Origin: Streptomyces sp. TG1A-8
Lineage (GTDB): Bacteria > Actinomycetota > Actinomycetes > Streptomycetales > Streptomycetaceae
DNA: 64,000 nucleotides
NCBI RefSeq assembly: GCF_030499535.1
Contig: NZ_JASTLB010000001.1
Location: 3,162,001-3,226,000 of the forward strand
Direction: 5' to 3'
Under the pieces are notes generated by a model. It saw only the letters and a list, made by a program, of their open reading frames with translations, made no database searches and had not been told where the DNA came from. Below, piece by piece: positions 1 through 9,893 of the stretch (position 1 is the stretch's first letter; every line of letters starts with the position of its first letter). The position numbers and the translations under genes were made by a program.

Positions 1-99
1 CGCCACTAATCCCCTCCCGAAAGAGGTTCATCGTTCGACTTGCATGTGTTAAGCACGCCGCCAGCGTTCGTCCTGAGCCAGGATCAAACTCTCCGTGAA
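1..99 (-). rRNA. 16S ribosomal RNA, 5' end (partial)
   Basis: The minus strand here reads as the conserved start of bacterial 16S rRNA, including the universal AGAGTTTGATCCTGGCTCAG primer region followed by the actinobacterial helix-6 region. Aligning with the E. coli 5' end puts the mature end near position 99. The rest of the gene and presumably 23S and 5S lie beyond the left edge. The operon is read leftward, away from proC. Confidence 0.97.
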
Positions 100-249
100 T
101 GCTCACCCCGGACCATGCAACCAGCACATCCGGTGCACACATCACGAGAGCGGAACAGCCGGGCGGAATAAGCCCAGCCGTTCACAGCGTCCTCGCTGTG
201 TCTACTTCAAAGGAACCTCGACCATCGGAAAACAACCTCCGACGGACGG

Positions 250-310
250 GGTATCAACATATCTGGCGTTGACTTTTGGCACGCTGTTGAGTTCTCAAGG
301 AACGGACGCT
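250..310 (-). promoter_or_regulatory. rRNA leader, conserved antitermination/processing segment
   Basis: The minus strand contains a block beginning CCTTGAGAACTCAACAG between the promoters and the 16S 5' end. I recall this block as strongly conserved in actinobacterial rRNA leaders, where boxA-like antitermination and RNase III processing signals lie. The exact function is inferred. Confidence 0.45.
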
Positions 311-371
311 TCCTTCGTACTCACCCTCACGGGCTTTCCTCCGGGCGCTTCCCTTCGGTCCTGCGTCTCCG

Positions 372-400
372 ACTCTACCAGATCCTTTTCCGATCCGATT
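372..400 (-). promoter_or_regulatory. rRNA promoter, promoter-proximal copy
   Basis: On the minus strand the segment AAAGGATCTGGTAGAGTCGGA gives a -10 hexamer TAGAGT at 372-377. It is a near copy of the segment 80 bases upstream, as expected for tandem rRNA promoters. No good -35 hexamer is visible, so this rests mainly on the repeat and its location. Confidence 0.5.
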
Positions 401-453
401 TCCTCGGTGCTTTCCAGGTTCCCGCTCCCGCGTTTCCCTTTCCGGCGGTTCCG

Positions 454-482
454 ACTCTATCAGATCCTTTCGGACCTGACTC
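454..482 (-). promoter_or_regulatory. rRNA promoter, second copy
   Basis: The minus strand has GAAAGGATCTGATAGAGTCGG with -10 TAGAGT at 454-459, the sister copy of the motif at 372-377. The -35 region is weak. Stacked promoters of this kind are typical of Streptomyces rRNA operons. Confidence 0.5.
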
Positions 483-533
483 CCAGTCAGCGGGCGTTGT
501 CCTTGCGGCCGTTGGGCCGTTCCGACGAGTGAG

Positions 534-563
534 ACTTTAGCGGATTCCCGGCTCCCGAGCTAA
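534..563 (-). promoter_or_regulatory. rRNA promoter, third candidate
   Basis: The minus strand reads TTAGCT (558-563), an 18-base spacer and TAAAGT (534-539). It matches the principal sigma factor pattern only moderately. Confidence 0.4.
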
Positions 564-713
564 TCGGGGCCGTGTCCTTTCGAACGCGGATTCCTCATTT
601 CGCGAATACGCACGCCAAAGCATTCGGCGCCGAGGCGTCGACTCTGGGTGGACTTGCGGAATGGCTGTCCGGGGACCGACCGAAGTCGGTGCTCACGTCG
701 GACAACTCGGAGT

Positions 714-742
714 ACCTTACGAACCCGGTCGGTGCGTGTCAA
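714..742 (-). promoter_or_regulatory. Strong upstream rRNA promoter
   Basis: The minus strand has a perfect -35 TTGACA (737-742), exactly 17 bases of spacer and -10 TAAGGT (714-719). This is the best principal-sigma (HrdB-type) match I noticed in the window. It points toward the 16S gene and is the most distal of the stacked promoters. Confidence 0.8.
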
Positions 743-750
743 CTTCGTCC

Positions 751-789
751 CCGGCGCGCCCCCGCGGGTGCGGTGCGGGGGCGCGCCGG
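751..789 (-). terminator. Terminator downstream of proC
   Basis: Perfect 15-base inverted repeat (751-765 with 775-789, 9-base loop), GC-rich, ten bases past the proC stop codon. It separates proC from the rRNA promoter region. It has no U-tract, as is common in Streptomyces. Confidence 0.7.
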
Positions 790-798
790 GGTGGGGTT

Positions 799-1611
799 TC
801 AGCCCTTGTTGCCCGAGGCGAGGGCGCGGCTGCGGTCGCGCGCGGCCTCCAGTGCCGCGATGAGGGCGGCCCGGACGCCGTGGTTCTCCAGCTCGCGGAT
901 GGCGCTGATCGTGGTGCCCGCCGGGGAGGTGACGTTCTCGCGGAGCTTGACGGGGTGCTCGCCGCTGTCCCGGAGCATCACGGCGGCGCCGATGGCGGAC
1001 TGGACGATGAGGTCGTGGGCCTTGTCACGGGGCAGGCCGAGCAGGATGCCGGCGTCGGTCATGGCCTCGACCAGGTAGAAGAAGTAGGCCGGGCCGGACC
1101 CGGACAGGGCGGTGCAGGCGTCCTGCTGGCTCTCGGGGACGCGGAGGGTCTTGCCGACGGCTCCGAAGATCTCCTCGGCGACGGCCAGGTGGTCGGTGGT
1201 GGCGTGGCTGCCGGCGGAGATGACCGACATGGCCTCGTCCACGAGGGCCGGGGTGTTGGTCATGACGCGGACGACGGGGGTGCCCGCGGCGAGGCGTTCC
1301 TCGAAGAAGGCCGTGGGCACGCCGGCGGCGCCGCTGATGACGAGGCGGCCGGCGGGGACCTGCGGGGCGAGTTCGTCCAGGAGGGCGCTCATGTCCTGCG
1401 GCTTGACGGTGAGGATCAGGGTGTCCGCGGTCCTGGCGGCCTCGGTGTTGGTGACCGGGGCGACTCCGTAGCGGGTGCGGAGTTCTTCGGCGCGTTCGGG
1501 ACGGCGGGCGGTCACCAGGAGGTCGGCGGGGGCCCAGCCGGCCCGGATCATTCCGCTGAGCAGGGCTTCGCCGATCTTGCCGGTGCCGAGGACTGCGACT
1601 TTCTGGCTCAT
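799..1611 (-). CDS. proC: Pyrroline-5-carboxylate reductase
   Basis: Last step of proline synthesis: reduces pyrroline-5-carboxylate to proline with NAD(P)H in the cytosol. The product (270 residues, usual family length) opens with a Rossmann fold, AVLGTGKIGEALLSG. It carries the family signature near the C-terminus (SPAGTTISAIRELENHGVRAA), preceded by LSGSGPAYFF. I chose the ATG at 1611 because GAGG lies nine bases before it; another ATG three codons earlier directly abuts that site. It is transcribed toward the rRNA operon and appears monocistronic. Confidence 0.95.
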   Translation of the reverse strand: MSQKVAVLGTGKIGEALLSGMIRAGWAPADLLVTARRPERAEELRTRYGVAPVTNTEAARTADTLILTVKPQDMSALLDELAPQVPAGRLVISGAAGVPTAFFEERLAAGTPVVRVMTNTPALVDEAMSVISAGSHATTDHLAVAEEIFGAVGKTLRVPESQQDACTALSGSGPAYFFYLVEAMTDAGILLGLPRDKAHDLIVQSAIGAAVMLRDSGEHPVKLRENVTSPAGTTISAIRELENHGVRAALIAALEAARDRSRALASGNKG

Positions 1612-1717
1612 GCGGGCCATCCTCGCACCGGGGGTGAGGGACCGGGGGTGGTTGTCCGGTGGGCGGAACGGACCTCGGCACCGGGGTGCCCGGGACCGTC
1701 GTGGGTCGCCCGGGGCG

Positions 1718-2233
1718 TCAGCGGCGGCGCTTCTTCCCCGGGTTGCCCGGACGCCGGGCGGCGCGCCGGGCGTGGGCCTCGCGGGCCCTGGCGTACTCCT
1801 CGCGGTGGAGTCCCTCGCCCGGGGCCTCGGTCAGGGAGCGGAGGAAGTAGGCGAGGAGGGAGCCGACGAAGCCGATGGCGAGCAGGCCGCGCAGGGAGGC
1901 CTGGCGTGCCGGGTCGTGGCGCCTGGTGAAGCCCTCCCAGGTGTTGCGGAAGGCGAGCGCGCTGCAGACCGCGAACATGACGATGACCAGGACGGTCACG
2001 AAGGAGCCGGTGCCGGCGAGCCGGATGCCCTGGTAGGCGAGGCGCAGGACCAGGCAGGAGACGACCGCGGCGGCGAGGGAGCCGGCGGCGACGCCGGTCC
2101 GGCGGGCCGCGTATCCGTGGTCGTGGTGCACCCAGGACGTGCCGAAGAAGCGCAGGGGCTCGGGGCTCGGCCCGCCCCGGGCCGGGCCCGTGGAGCCCGC
2201 GGGGGTGCCCGGAGTGCCGGTTTCGTCGCTCAC
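1718..2233 (-). CDS. Three-TM membrane protein of unknown function
   Basis: 171 residues. I do not recognise a named family. A Gly/Pro-rich N-terminus is followed by hydrophobic segments near residues 47-68, 77-96 and 114-133, then a strongly basic tail ending PGKKRRR, which probably lies in the cytoplasm. The GTG start at 2233 has no clear ribosome site. A CATAAT hexamer ends six bases before it, suggesting a leaderless message. It lies alone between proC and the SH3-like gene, on the same strand. Confidence 0.75.
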   Translation of the reverse strand: MSDETGTPGTPAGSTGPARGGPSPEPLRFFGTSWVHHDHGYAARRTGVAAGSLAAAVVSCLVLRLAYQGIRLAGTGSFVTVLVIVMFAVCSALAFRNTWEGFTRRHDPARQASLRGLLAIGFVGSLLAYFLRSLTEAPGEGLHREEYARAREAHARRAARRPGNPGKKRRR

Positions 2234-2275
2234 CGGACGATTATGGCGCCGGGGTGCCGCGGGCTCCGGGCGGGG

Positions 2276-2602
2276 TCAGCCGCAGCGCGGGGCGACGTAG
2301 CCGTCGCTGCCCGTTCGGACGTAGGTGTCGGAGACGTACTCGCCGTTGCCGATGTTGTCCCAGATGGCCGAGGTGCCGTAGGGGCCCGCGACGGAGGTGC
2401 CCGGTGTCTGGCAGTGGACGGGGACGCTCGCGCCCTCGGGCAGGACGCGGACGAGGCCGTAGCCGGTGCCGGGACCGCTGCGGACGTTCAGGCGGACGCC
2501 CGGGGCGACCGCGTAGTAGCGCAGGGACTCCGCCGTGACCGTCACGGTCGCGGCCCGCCCCGCACCGGTGCTGCCGATGTCTTCCACGTGCTCGACTGAC
2601 AT
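2276..2602 (-). CDS. Small SH3-like domain protein
   Basis: 108 residues. The central part (about 25-65) matches the bacterial SH3 signature: YYAVAPGVRLNVRSGPGTGYGLV followed by a GASVPVHCQ strand. Bacterial SH3 domains usually bind peptidoglycan or act as structural modules. No signal peptide is seen, so its location is uncertain. The ATG at 2602 is supported by GGGGGGA six bases upstream. The frame is open further upstream, but no ribosome site supports longer forms. The C-terminus (VAPRCG) has a cysteine that may pair with the one in VPVHCQ. Confidence 0.75.
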   Translation of the reverse strand: MSVEHVEDIGSTGAGRAATVTVTAESLRYYAVAPGVRLNVRSGPGTGYGLVRVLPEGASVPVHCQTPGTSVAGPYGTSAIWDNIGNGEYVSDTYVRTGSDGYVAPRCG

Positions 2603-2781
2603 GAAGAGTCCCCCCGTCGGCCCCATGGCTGTCATGGGAGCCCGTCGACGTGCCGGAAAAGCGGTCGCGGAACAGCTGTGCGCGACGCGCAGGCAGACGC
2701 TAGCAAGCCGCCTCCGTCTCGAACGAGTCATCGACTAGGCTCCGTGCGTCGCGCGCGCGGTCGAACAGCACGGGGGAATCC

Positions 2782-4881
2782 ATGGCGCCACAGCGCAACG
2801 TCGGAGCGGGCGCGGAAGCGGAACGCCCCGAGTGCGCCGGTCAGTACCGGCTGGAGGCGCGCCTGGGCTCGGGCGGCATGGGGGTCGTGCACCTGGCCCG
2901 CAGCACCTCCGGGCTGAGGCTCGCGGTGAAGGTCGTGCACGCGGAGTTCGCCCGGGACCCGGAGTTCCGGGGCCGCTTCCGGCAGGAGGTGGCGGCCGCC
3001 CGGAGGGTGAGCGGGGCCTTCACCGCGCCCGTCGTGGACGCCGATCCGGAGGCCGAACGGCCGTGGATGGCCACGCTGTTCATCCCGGGGCCGACCCTTT
3101 CCGAACACGTGAGGGACGACGGGCCGATGCCGTCGGCCCGGTTGCGGCGGCTCATGGCCGGGCTCGCCGAGGCGTTGCGGGACATCCACCGGGTGGGGGT
3201 CGTGCACCGGGACCTCAAGCCGAGCAACGTGCTGCTCGCCGAGGACGGGCCGAAGGTCATCGACTTCGGCATCTCCCGGCCCAAGGACAGCGAACTGCGC
3301 ACCGAGACCGGGAAGCTGATCGGTACGCCGCCGTTCATGGCGCCGGAGCAGTTCCGCCGGCCGCGGGAGGTGGGGCCGGCGGCGGACGTCTTCGCCCTCG
3401 GGTCGGTGATGGTGCACGCGGCGACCGGGCGCGGGCCGTTCGACTCCGACAGTCCGTACGTGGTGGCGTACCAGGTGGTGCACGACGAGCCGGACCTGAC
3501 CGGTGTGCCGCAGGACCTGGCGCCGCTGGTGCAGCGCTGCCTCGCCAAGGAACCGGCGGACCGGCCGACCCCGGACGAGCTGATGCGGGAGCTGCGGTCG
3601 GTCGCGGCGTCCTACGACACGCAGGCGTTCGTACCCGCGCAGCGGACCCGGGAGGACGGTCCGGGGCCGCGGACCGGTGCCGGGGGGACCACGGGCCGGA
3701 CCGGAAGGCGGCGGGGCAGGCGGATGGCCGCCGCGGGCGCCGCCGCGCTCGGTCTGGCCGTGCTCGCCGCCCTGGCCCCGGTCCAGTGGTCCGGCGGCTC
3801 CGGGAGCACGGCCGGGGACGGGAGCGCGCGGACGGTGCCGACCGCGTTCGGCGGCTGGTCGGCCGGACCGGTGGTGAAGGGCGGGGGCGTGCCCCAGTGC
3901 TCCTACGCGGCGGACAGGCTGCTGTGCGCCCAGCCCGGCGTGGTGTTCGCGCTGTCCCCCACCGACGGCGCCCTGGTGTGGCGGCACCCGGTACCCACGC
4001 GGGTCACGAGCGGTCCGCCGGCGGTGGCGGCCGGTCTCGTGCAGCCCGACCCGGACGGAGGCACGCGGCTGGCGGCGCTCGCCCCCGCCTCGGGCCGGGA
4101 GGTCTGGCAGCGGCGGCTGCCCCCGGGCACGACGGTGCGCCACGCGGGTGACACGGCCCTGCTCACGCACGCCGACGGCTCGGTGGACGGGGTGGACGCG
4201 GCGACCGGTGCGCCGAAGTGGCGGCGGACGTTCCCCGGCGGGGGTCCGCCGGTCCTCACGTCCTTCCCCGGCGACCCGCTGGCCTACGCGGCCCGGACGT
4301 CCGCCGACGGGTCGGGCACCCGGGTGACCGCCGTGGACCCGCGCACGGGACGGGTGCGGTGGGACGCCCGGCTGGACGGGGCGCTGCGGCCGTTCGGCGC
4401 CCACGGCGGTTCGGTGTTCCTGCTCTCCGTCGGCCGTGTCCGCGGGGACGCCCGGGAGGTCGTCCGCTACACCCCGGCCGGCGGGGGGACCCGCCGGGTG
4501 ACGCTGCCCGTCGCCCTCGACGACGCGCAGGCCACCGTGCGCGGGAACGTCGCGTACCTCCTGGCGTCCGGGGGAGCCCTGGTCGCCGTCGACCTGGACG
4601 CGCGCAAGCAGCTGTGGCGCCTGGAGACGTCGGTGAGCCGCGGGTCGGCGCCCGCCGCCGACGGCGCGCGGGTGTACTTCAGCTCGGCGGACGGGCGGCT
4701 CCTGGCCGTGGACGCCGACGGGGGCGGGCTCGTCGGGCAGACCGGAGCCCGCCTCGGCGAGGACCCGTCCCGGGTCGTCGCGGCCCTGCCCGCGCCGGTC
4801 GTCGTCGGTGGCCGGATCTACGCCGCCGCTCCGGACGGCACCGTCTTCGCCCTCGACGCGCGCGACCCGTCGGCCTGGTAG
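2782..4881 (+). CDS. Membrane Ser/Thr protein kinase with beta-propeller sensor
   Basis: 699 residues. Residues 22-280 are a Hanks-type kinase: glycine loop GSGGMG (30-34), Lys50, catalytic HRDLKPSN (142-149), DFG (161-163) and a GTPPFMAPEQF activation segment. A short linker leads to one membrane segment around 317-335. The outside part (about 350-699) has repeated PQQ-type blades, such as DGALVWRHPVP, TGAPKWRRTFP and TGRVRWDARL, each with a W near the blade end, so it likely folds as a beta-propeller. The ligand is unknown. The start follows GGGGGAA. A TAGGCT hexamer lies 45 bases upstream. It is monocistronic, with a strong terminator directly behind it. Confidence 0.93.
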   Translation: MAPQRNVGAGAEAERPECAGQYRLEARLGSGGMGVVHLARSTSGLRLAVKVVHAEFARDPEFRGRFRQEVAAARRVSGAFTAPVVDADPEAERPWMATLFIPGPTLSEHVRDDGPMPSARLRRLMAGLAEALRDIHRVGVVHRDLKPSNVLLAEDGPKVIDFGISRPKDSELRTETGKLIGTPPFMAPEQFRRPREVGPAADVFALGSVMVHAATGRGPFDSDSPYVVAYQVVHDEPDLTGVPQDLAPLVQRCLAKEPADRPTPDELMRELRSVAASYDTQAFVPAQRTREDGPGPRTGAGGTTGRTGRRRGRRMAAAGAAALGLAVLAALAPVQWSGGSGSTAGDGSARTVPTAFGGWSAGPVVKGGGVPQCSYAADRLLCAQPGVVFALSPTDGALVWRHPVPTRVTSGPPAVAAGLVQPDPDGGTRLAALAPASGREVWQRRLPPGTTVRHAGDTALLTHADGSVDGVDAATGAPKWRRTFPGGGPPVLTSFPGDPLAYAARTSADGSGTRVTAVDPRTGRVRWDARLDGALRPFGAHGGSVFLLSVGRVRGDAREVVRYTPAGGGTRRVTLPVALDDAQATVRGNVAYLLASGGALVAVDLDARKQLWRLETSVSRGSAPAADGARVYFSSADGRLLAVDADGGGLVGQTGARLGEDPSRVVAALPAPVVVGGRIYAAAPDGTVFALDARDPSAW

Positions 4882-4921
4882 GCGCGGAAGGGGCCGCCCC
4901 CGGGGGCGGCCCCTTCCGCGC
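4882..4921. terminator. Bidirectional terminator between the kinase gene and ilvD
   Basis: A perfect 40-base palindrome (20-base arms, no loop) starts one base after the kinase stop codon and ends 15 bases from the ilvD stop. Because the two genes converge, it can serve both. Confidence 0.85.
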
Positions 4922-4936
4922 CGTGGACCGGGCCGG

Positions 4937-6790
4937 TCAGCCGAGCTTGGTCACGTCGCGCACCGCGCCCTTGTCCGCACTGGTCGCCATCGCCGCGTAG
5001 GCCCGCAGGGCCGCGGAGACCTTGCGCTCGCGGTTCCTCGGGGCGTGGACGCCGTTCAGGGCCTGCTCGCGGCGGGCCAGTTCCGCCTCGTCGACCAGCA
5101 GCTCGATCGTGCGGCCGGGGATGTCGATGCGGATGCGGTCGCCGTCCTGGACCAGGGCGATCGTGCCGCCGGAGGCCGCCTCCGGGGAGGCGTGGCCGAT
5201 GGACAGGCCCGAGGTGCCGCCGGAGAAGCGGCCGTCGGTGATCAGGGCGCAGCTCTTGCCCAGGCCGCGGCCCTTCAGGTAGGAGGTCGGGTAGAGCATC
5301 TCCTGCATGCCGGGGCCGCCCTTGGGCCCCTCGTAGCGGATCACCACGACGTCGCCGTCCTTGACCTCCTGGGTGAGGATCCGCTGGACGGCCTCCTCCT
5401 GGGACTCGCAGACCACGGCCGGGCCCTCGAAGGTCCAGATCGACTCGTCCACGCCGGCCGTCTTCACCACGCAGCCGTCGACCGCCAGGTTGCCCTTGAG
5501 GACCGCCAGGCCGCCGTCCTTCGAGTACGCGTGCTCGACCGAGCGGATGCAGCCGTTCTCGGCGTCGTCGTCCAGGGAGTCCCAGCGCTCGGACTGGGAG
5601 AAGGCCTCGGCGGAGCGGACGCAGCCCGGGGCCGCGTGCCACAGCTCCACCGCCTCGGGGGACGGGGAGCCGCCGCGCACGTCCCAGGTCTTGAGCCAGT
5701 CGGCCAGGGAGGGGCTGTGGACGGAGTGGACGTCCTCGTTCAGCAGGCCCCCGCGGTGCAGCTCGCCGAGCAGGGCGGGGATGCCGCCGGCGCGGTGCAC
5801 GTCCTCCATGTAGTAGGTGCGGTTCTTGCCGACGTTCGGGGCGACCTTGGCGAGGCAGGGCACGCGGCGGGAGACCGCGTCGATCTCCTCCAGGCCGAAG
5901 GGGACGCCCGCCTCCTGGGCCGCGGCCAGCAGGTGCAGGATCGTGTTGGTCGAGCCGCCCATCGCGATGTCCAGGGCCATGGCGTTCTCGAAGGCCTGGA
6001 AGGTGGCGACGGAGCGGGGCAGGACCGTGTCGTCGTCCTGCTCGTAGTGGCGGCGGGTGAGGTCCATGACCGTGCGGGCCGCGTCCTCGTAGAGCCGGCG
6101 GCGGGCGGTGTGGGTGGCGAGGACCGAGCCGTTGCCGGGCAGGGAGAGGCCGATGGCCTCGGTGAGGCAGTTCATCGAGTTGGCGGTGAACATGCCGGAA
6201 CAGCTGCCGCAGGTCGGGCAGGCGTTCTCCTCGATCCGCGCGATGTCCTCGTCGGAGATCTTGTCGTTCACGGCGTCGGAGATCGCGTCGACCAGGTCGA
6301 GGGTGCGCACCGTGCCGTCGACCAGCGTGGCGCGGCCGGACTCCATCGGGCCGCCGGAGACGAAGACCGTCGGGATGTTCAGGCGCAGGGCCGCCATCAG
6401 CATGCCCGGGGTGATCTTGTCGCAGTTGGAGATGCAGACCAGGGCGTCGGCGCAGTGGGCCTCCACCATGTACTCCACCGAGTCCGCGATCAGCTCGCGG
6501 GAGGGCAGGGAGTACAGCATGCCGCCGTGGCCCATCGCGATGCCGTCGTCCACGGCGATCGTGTTGAACTCGCGCGGGATGCCGCCCGCCTCCCGGATCG
6601 CCTCGCTGACGATCCGGCCGACCGGCTGCAGGTGGGTGTGGCCGGGGACGAACTCCGTGAAGGAGTTGGCGACGGCGACGACCGGCTTCCGGCCGATGTC
6701 CGCACCGGGTACACCGGAGGCGCGCATAAGGGCGCGGGCGCCCGCCATGTTGCGGCCGTGGGTGACTGTGCGGGACCTCAGCTCGGGCAT
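4937..6790 (-). CDS. ilvD: Dihydroxy-acid dehydratase
   Basis: Third common step of branched-chain amino acid synthesis: dehydrates 2,3-dihydroxy-isovalerate and the methylvalerate analogue. It needs an iron-sulfur cluster and Mg2+. 617 residues, the usual length for this class. Cluster cysteines are visible in [11 protein letters not shown] and in [19 protein letters not shown]. The C-terminal domain has [14 protein letters not shown]. The ATG at 6790 has GGAG ten bases upstream. It is convergent with the kinase gene. The other ilv genes are not in this window. Confidence 0.97.
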   Translation of the reverse strand: MPELRSRTVTHGRNMAGARALMRASGVPGADIGRKPVVAVANSFTEFVPGHTHLQPVGRIVSEAIREAGGIPREFNTIAVDDGIAMGHGGMLYSLPSRELIADSVEYMVEAHCADALVCISNCDKITPGMLMAALRLNIPTVFVSGGPMESGRATLVDGTVRTLDLVDAISDAVNDKISDEDIARIEENACPTCGSCSGMFTANSMNCLTEAIGLSLPGNGSVLATHTARRRLYEDAARTVMDLTRRHYEQDDDTVLPRSVATFQAFENAMALDIAMGGSTNTILHLLAAAQEAGVPFGLEEIDAVSRRVPCLAKVAPNVGKNRTYYMEDVHRAGGIPALLGELHRGGLLNEDVHSVHSPSLADWLKTWDVRGGSPSPEAVELWHAAPGCVRSAEAFSQSERWDSLDDDAENGCIRSVEHAYSKDGGLAVLKGNLAVDGCVVKTAGVDESIWTFEGPAVVCESQEEAVQRILTQEVKDGDVVVIRYEGPKGGPGMQEMLYPTSYLKGRGLGKSCALITDGRFSGGTSGLSIGHASPEAASGGTIALVQDGDRIRIDIPGRTIELLVDEAELARREQALNGVHAPRNRERKVSAALRAYAAMATSADKGAVRDVTKLG

Positions 6791-6933
6791 CGTCGCTCGC
6801 TCCTTCGAAACCGTCTGTCGGTCAGTGCGTTCTAACTCTTTCCGAGCGTACGCCGCCGCTCCAAGGACTGGACACACTCGTCCGGAATGCGGGACGCGCG
6901 GTCCACGGCGCCGTGGGCCGGGCGCGGTCCCCG

Positions 6934-7767
6934 TCACCGCCGGGGCACCCTCGCCGCGGCGGCCAGGTGGAGGCGGGTGAAGGCCAGGGCCTCGGCGAGG
7001 TCGGCCTCGCGTTCGGCGCTGGACATCGCCCGCCGGGTGTTGACCTCGAGGACGACGTGGCCGTCGAAGCCGTTGAGCGCGAGGCGTTCCAGCGTCTCGG
7101 CGCAGGGCTGGGTGCCGCGGCCGGGCACCAGGTGCTCGTCCTTGGCCGAGCCCCGGCCGTCGGCCAGGTGGACGTGGCCGAGCCGGTCGCCCATGCGGTC
7201 GATCATCTCCAGCGCGTCCGTGCGGGCCGTCGCCGTGTGGCTCAGGTCGATCGTGAAGTGCCGGTAGTCGTCCTTGGTGACGTCCCAGTCGGGCGCGTAG
7301 GCGAGCATCTCGCGGTCGCGGTAGCGCCAGGGGTACATGTTCTCGACGGCGAACCGCACGTCCGTCTCGTCCGCCATCCGCCAGATCCCGGAGACGAAGT
7401 CCCGGGCGTACTGCCGCTGCCAGCGGAAGGGCGGGTGGACGACGACGGTGGTGGCGCCGAGCTTCTCGGCGGCGGCGCGGGCCCGCTGGAGCTTGGTCCA
7501 TGGGTCGGTGGACCAGACCCGCTGGGTGATCAGCAGGCAGGGGGCGTGGACGGCCAGGACCGGGACGCCGTGGTAGTCGGACAGCCGGCGCAGGGCCTCG
7601 ATGTCCTGGCTGACCGGGTCGGTCCACACCATGACCTCGACGCCGTCGTAACCGAGGCGCGCGGCGATTTCGAAGGCGGTTGCCGTCGGCTCCGGGTACA
7701 CGGAGGCCGTCGACAAGGCGACCTTCGCATCCGGAATCCGCACGGACACGTCCCTTGGTTCAGCCAC
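6934..7767 (-). CDS. Sugar phosphate isomerase/epimerase-like TIM-barrel protein
   Basis: 277 residues with the xylose-isomerase-like (AP endonuclease 2 superfamily) fold. Metal-site landmarks are visible: [10 protein letters not shown] near 40, HAPCL near 74, VVHPPF near 108, FAVENMYP near 138, [17 protein letters not shown] and VVLEVNTR near the end. The substrate cannot be told. The GTG start at 7767 lacks a ribosome site, but TAAGGT ends six bases upstream, so a leaderless message is likely. The gene stands 143 bases upstream of ilvD on the same strand; it could share its transcript, but I see no functional link. Confidence 0.88.
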   Translation of the reverse strand: MAEPRDVSVRIPDAKVALSTASVYPEPTATAFEIAARLGYDGVEVMVWTDPVSQDIEALRRLSDYHGVPVLAVHAPCLLITQRVWSTDPWTKLQRARAAAEKLGATTVVVHPPFRWQRQYARDFVSGIWRMADETDVRFAVENMYPWRYRDREMLAYAPDWDVTKDDYRHFTIDLSHTATARTDALEMIDRMGDRLGHVHLADGRGSAKDEHLVPGRGTQPCAETLERLALNGFDGHVVLEVNTRRAMSSAEREADLAEALAFTRLHLAAAARVPRR

Positions 7768-8033
7768 GCAGACACCTTACGGGCTGCGGTGGCCCGGATG
7801 CCGGGTACCGGATGGCGGTTGTGAGGTTTGCCATGCGGGCGGGCGCCGGGGCGGTCACAGCACCAGGGTCCGTCGTTCGGATCGGATCGGACCGGGTCGG
7901 GGAGCGGGATCCGGTGCCGTGCACCGCACGGCGGAGGAGGGCGTCACGGCGGAGCCACGGCAGCCGACGACAAGCCGCGGGGTGCGGTGCCGGGCCCCGC
8001 GAGCCCGGCGTGGTCCGATCCGAACGACGGGCC

Positions 8034-8966
8034 CTAGTCGCCGCCCATGTGGTCGAGGCGCCGCAGGATCACGCCCTCCCGCAGCGCCCAGGGGCATATC
8101 TCCAGGCTCTCCACGCCGAACAGGTCCATCGCGCCCTCCGCCACCAGGGCGCCGGCGAGTATCTGGGCCGCCCGGCCCTCGGAGACGCCGGGCAGTTCGC
8201 AGCGCTGGGCCGTGGTCATGCCGGACAGCCGGGGGACCCAGGCCTCCAGGGACTCCCGCTTCAGTTCGCGCTGGACGTACAGGCCCTCGGCGCTGCGGGC
8301 GGCGCCGGCGATGCGGGCCAGCTGCTTGAAGGTCTTGGAGGTGGCGACCACGTGGTCGGGCGCGCCGAGGCGGCTGAACTCGCCGACCGTGCGGGCGATC
8401 TCGGTGCGGACGTGGCGGCGCAGGGCCCGCACGTCCTCGGGGTCGGGCGGGTCGCCGGGCAGCCGGGCCGCGGTGAGCCGGCCGGCGCCGAGCGGGAGGG
8501 AGACGGCCGCGTCCGGCTCCTCGTCCATGCCGTAGGCGATCTCCAGGGAGCCGCCGCCGATGTCCAGGACCAGCAGCTTGCCGGCGGACCAGCCGAACCA
8601 GCGGCGGACGGCCAGGAAGGTGAGCCGGGCCTCCTCCGCGCCGCTGAGGACCTGGAGCCGTACGCCGGTCGCGTCCCGGACGCGGGCGAGGACGTCGTCG
8701 GCGTTGGTGGCCTCGCGGACGGCGGAGGTCGCGAAGGGCACCAGGTCCTCGACGCCCTTGTCCTCGGCGGCCCGCAGGGCGTCCTCCACGACCGCGATCA
8801 GCTTGTCGACGCCCTCGGTGCCGATGGCGCCGTCGTCGTCGAGGAGCTGGGCGAGCCGCAGGTCGGCCTTGTGCGAGTGCGCGGGCAGCGGGCACGCGCC
8901 GGGATGGGCGTCCACCACCAGCAGGTGCACCGTGTTCGAACCCACGTCCAGGACCCCGAGTCTCAT
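8034..8966 (-). CDS. Ppx/GppA-family exopolyphosphatase or pppGpp phosphatase
   Basis: 310 residues, the short actinobacterial form. The actin-like ATPase fold is recognisable from [19 protein letters not shown] at the start and [15 protein letters not shown] around residue 130. Family members hydrolyse polyphosphate or pppGpp, and the sequence alone does not separate the two. I chose ATG 8966 because the conserved fold starts there. The frame is open 24 codons upstream, but that stretch has no similarity. TAGCGT ends eight bases before the ATG. It is divergent from the next gene with 72 bases between the starts. Confidence 0.9.
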   Translation of the reverse strand: MRLGVLDVGSNTVHLLVVDAHPGACPLPAHSHKADLRLAQLLDDDGAIGTEGVDKLIAVVEDALRAAEDKGVEDLVPFATSAVREATNADDVLARVRDATGVRLQVLSGAEEARLTFLAVRRWFGWSAGKLLVLDIGGGSLEIAYGMDEEPDAAVSLPLGAGRLTAARLPGDPPDPEDVRALRRHVRTEIARTVGEFSRLGAPDHVVATSKTFKQLARIAGAARSAEGLYVQRELKRESLEAWVPRLSGMTTAQRCELPGVSEGRAAQILAGALVAEGAMDLFGVESLEICPWALREGVILRRLDHMGGD

Positions 8967-9038
8967 GGACGCAAACGCTACTGCCACACCCCCCGTCCTC
9001 GGTGCTCCGAGCGGATCCCGGCGACTTACCCTGGACAC

Positions 9039-9893
9039 GTGCCAAAGACGAAAAAGGCGAAGGACGACAAATTCGCCAAGGGTCCGAAGGATCCTTCACG
9101 GGTGGGGACGTCCGGCTCCGACACGGTCCCGCAGGTGAGCGACGAGAAGGGACTCGACTTCGCGCGCGCATGGGTGGAGTTCCCCGATCCGGCGGACGGC
9201 GAACAGGTCTTCCGGTGCGACCTGACCTGGCTAACCTCTCGCTGGAACTGCGTCTTCGGCAGCGGCTGCCAGGGCATCCAGGCGGGCCGCGCCGACGACG
9301 GCTGCTGCACGCTGGGCGCCCACTTCTCCGACGAGGACGACGAGAGGCGGGTGGCCGGGCACGTGGCGCGGCTCACCCCCGACATCTGGCAGCACCACGA
9401 CGAGGGCGTGCGGGGCGGCTGGGTCTCGGAGGACGAGGAGGGCTCCCGGCAGACCCGGCCCTTCCAGGGATCGTGCATCTTCCAGAACCGGCCCGGTTTC
9501 GCGGGCGGGATGGGCTGCTCGCTGCACATCCTCGCCCTGCGGGAGGGCCGGGAGCCGCTGGAGACCAAGCCGGACGTGTGCTGGCAGCTGCCGGTCCGGC
9601 GGACCTACGACTGGATCGACCGGCCGGACGACACACGGGTGCTGCAGGTGTCGATCGGTGAGTACGACCGCAGGGGCTGGGGCCCGGGCGGCCACGACCT
9701 GCACTGGTGGTGCACGTCGGCGACCTCGGCGCACGGCGCGGGCGAGCCGGTGTACCTCTCCTACCGGGCCGAGCTGACGGAACTGATGGGCAAGGCCGGC
9801 TACGACCGTCTGGCCGAGCTGTGCGAGCGGCGGCTGGCTTCGCAGCTCCCGCTGGTCGCCCCGCACCCGGCGGACCCGGGGCGGACCCCCTAG
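9039..9893 (+). CDS. Cysteine-rich conserved protein, function unknown
   Basis: 284 residues with about ten cysteines clustered in [42 protein letters not shown] and WWCTS. The pattern suggests a bound metal or iron-sulfur cluster and is reminiscent of DUF3109/YkgJ-type proteins, though I cannot confirm that. The N-terminus is lysine-rich ([17 protein letters not shown]). The GTG at 9039 lies six bases after a TACCCT hexamer and lacks a ribosome site, so the message is probably leaderless. Its stop codon overlaps the stop of the convergent gene within the four bases CTAG. Confidence 0.85.
   Translation: MPKTKKAKDDKFAKGPKDPSRVGTSGSDTVPQVSDEKGLDFARAWVEFPDPADGEQVFRCDLTWLTSRWNCVFGSGCQGIQAGRADDGCCTLGAHFSDEDDERRVAGHVARLTPDIWQHHDEGVRGGWVSEDEEGSRQTRPFQGSCIFQNRPGFAGGMGCSLHILALREGREPLETKPDVCWQLPVRRTYDWIDRPDDTRVLQVSIGEYDRRGWGPGGHDLHWWCTSATSAHGAGEPVYLSYRAELTELMGKAGYDRLAELCERRLASQLPLVAPHPADPGRTP

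Noticed and set aside
95..532. Open reading frame of 145 codons in the rRNA leader
   Set aside because: It overlaps the 16S 5' end and the stacked promoters on the other strand, and its product looks like translated leader, with no ribosome site.
9002..9661. Alternative-frame ORFs inside the cysteine-rich and other genes, rich in Arg, Gly and Pro
   Set aside because: Such compositions are typical of shadow frames in high-GC DNA and are antisense or out of frame to clearly conserved proteins.
7680..9893. 737-codon open frame covering the end of one gene, the Ppx/GppA gene and the cysteine-rich gene
   Set aside because: High GC keeps frames open. The real protein begins at GTG 9039; the upstream part is antisense to two recognisable genes.
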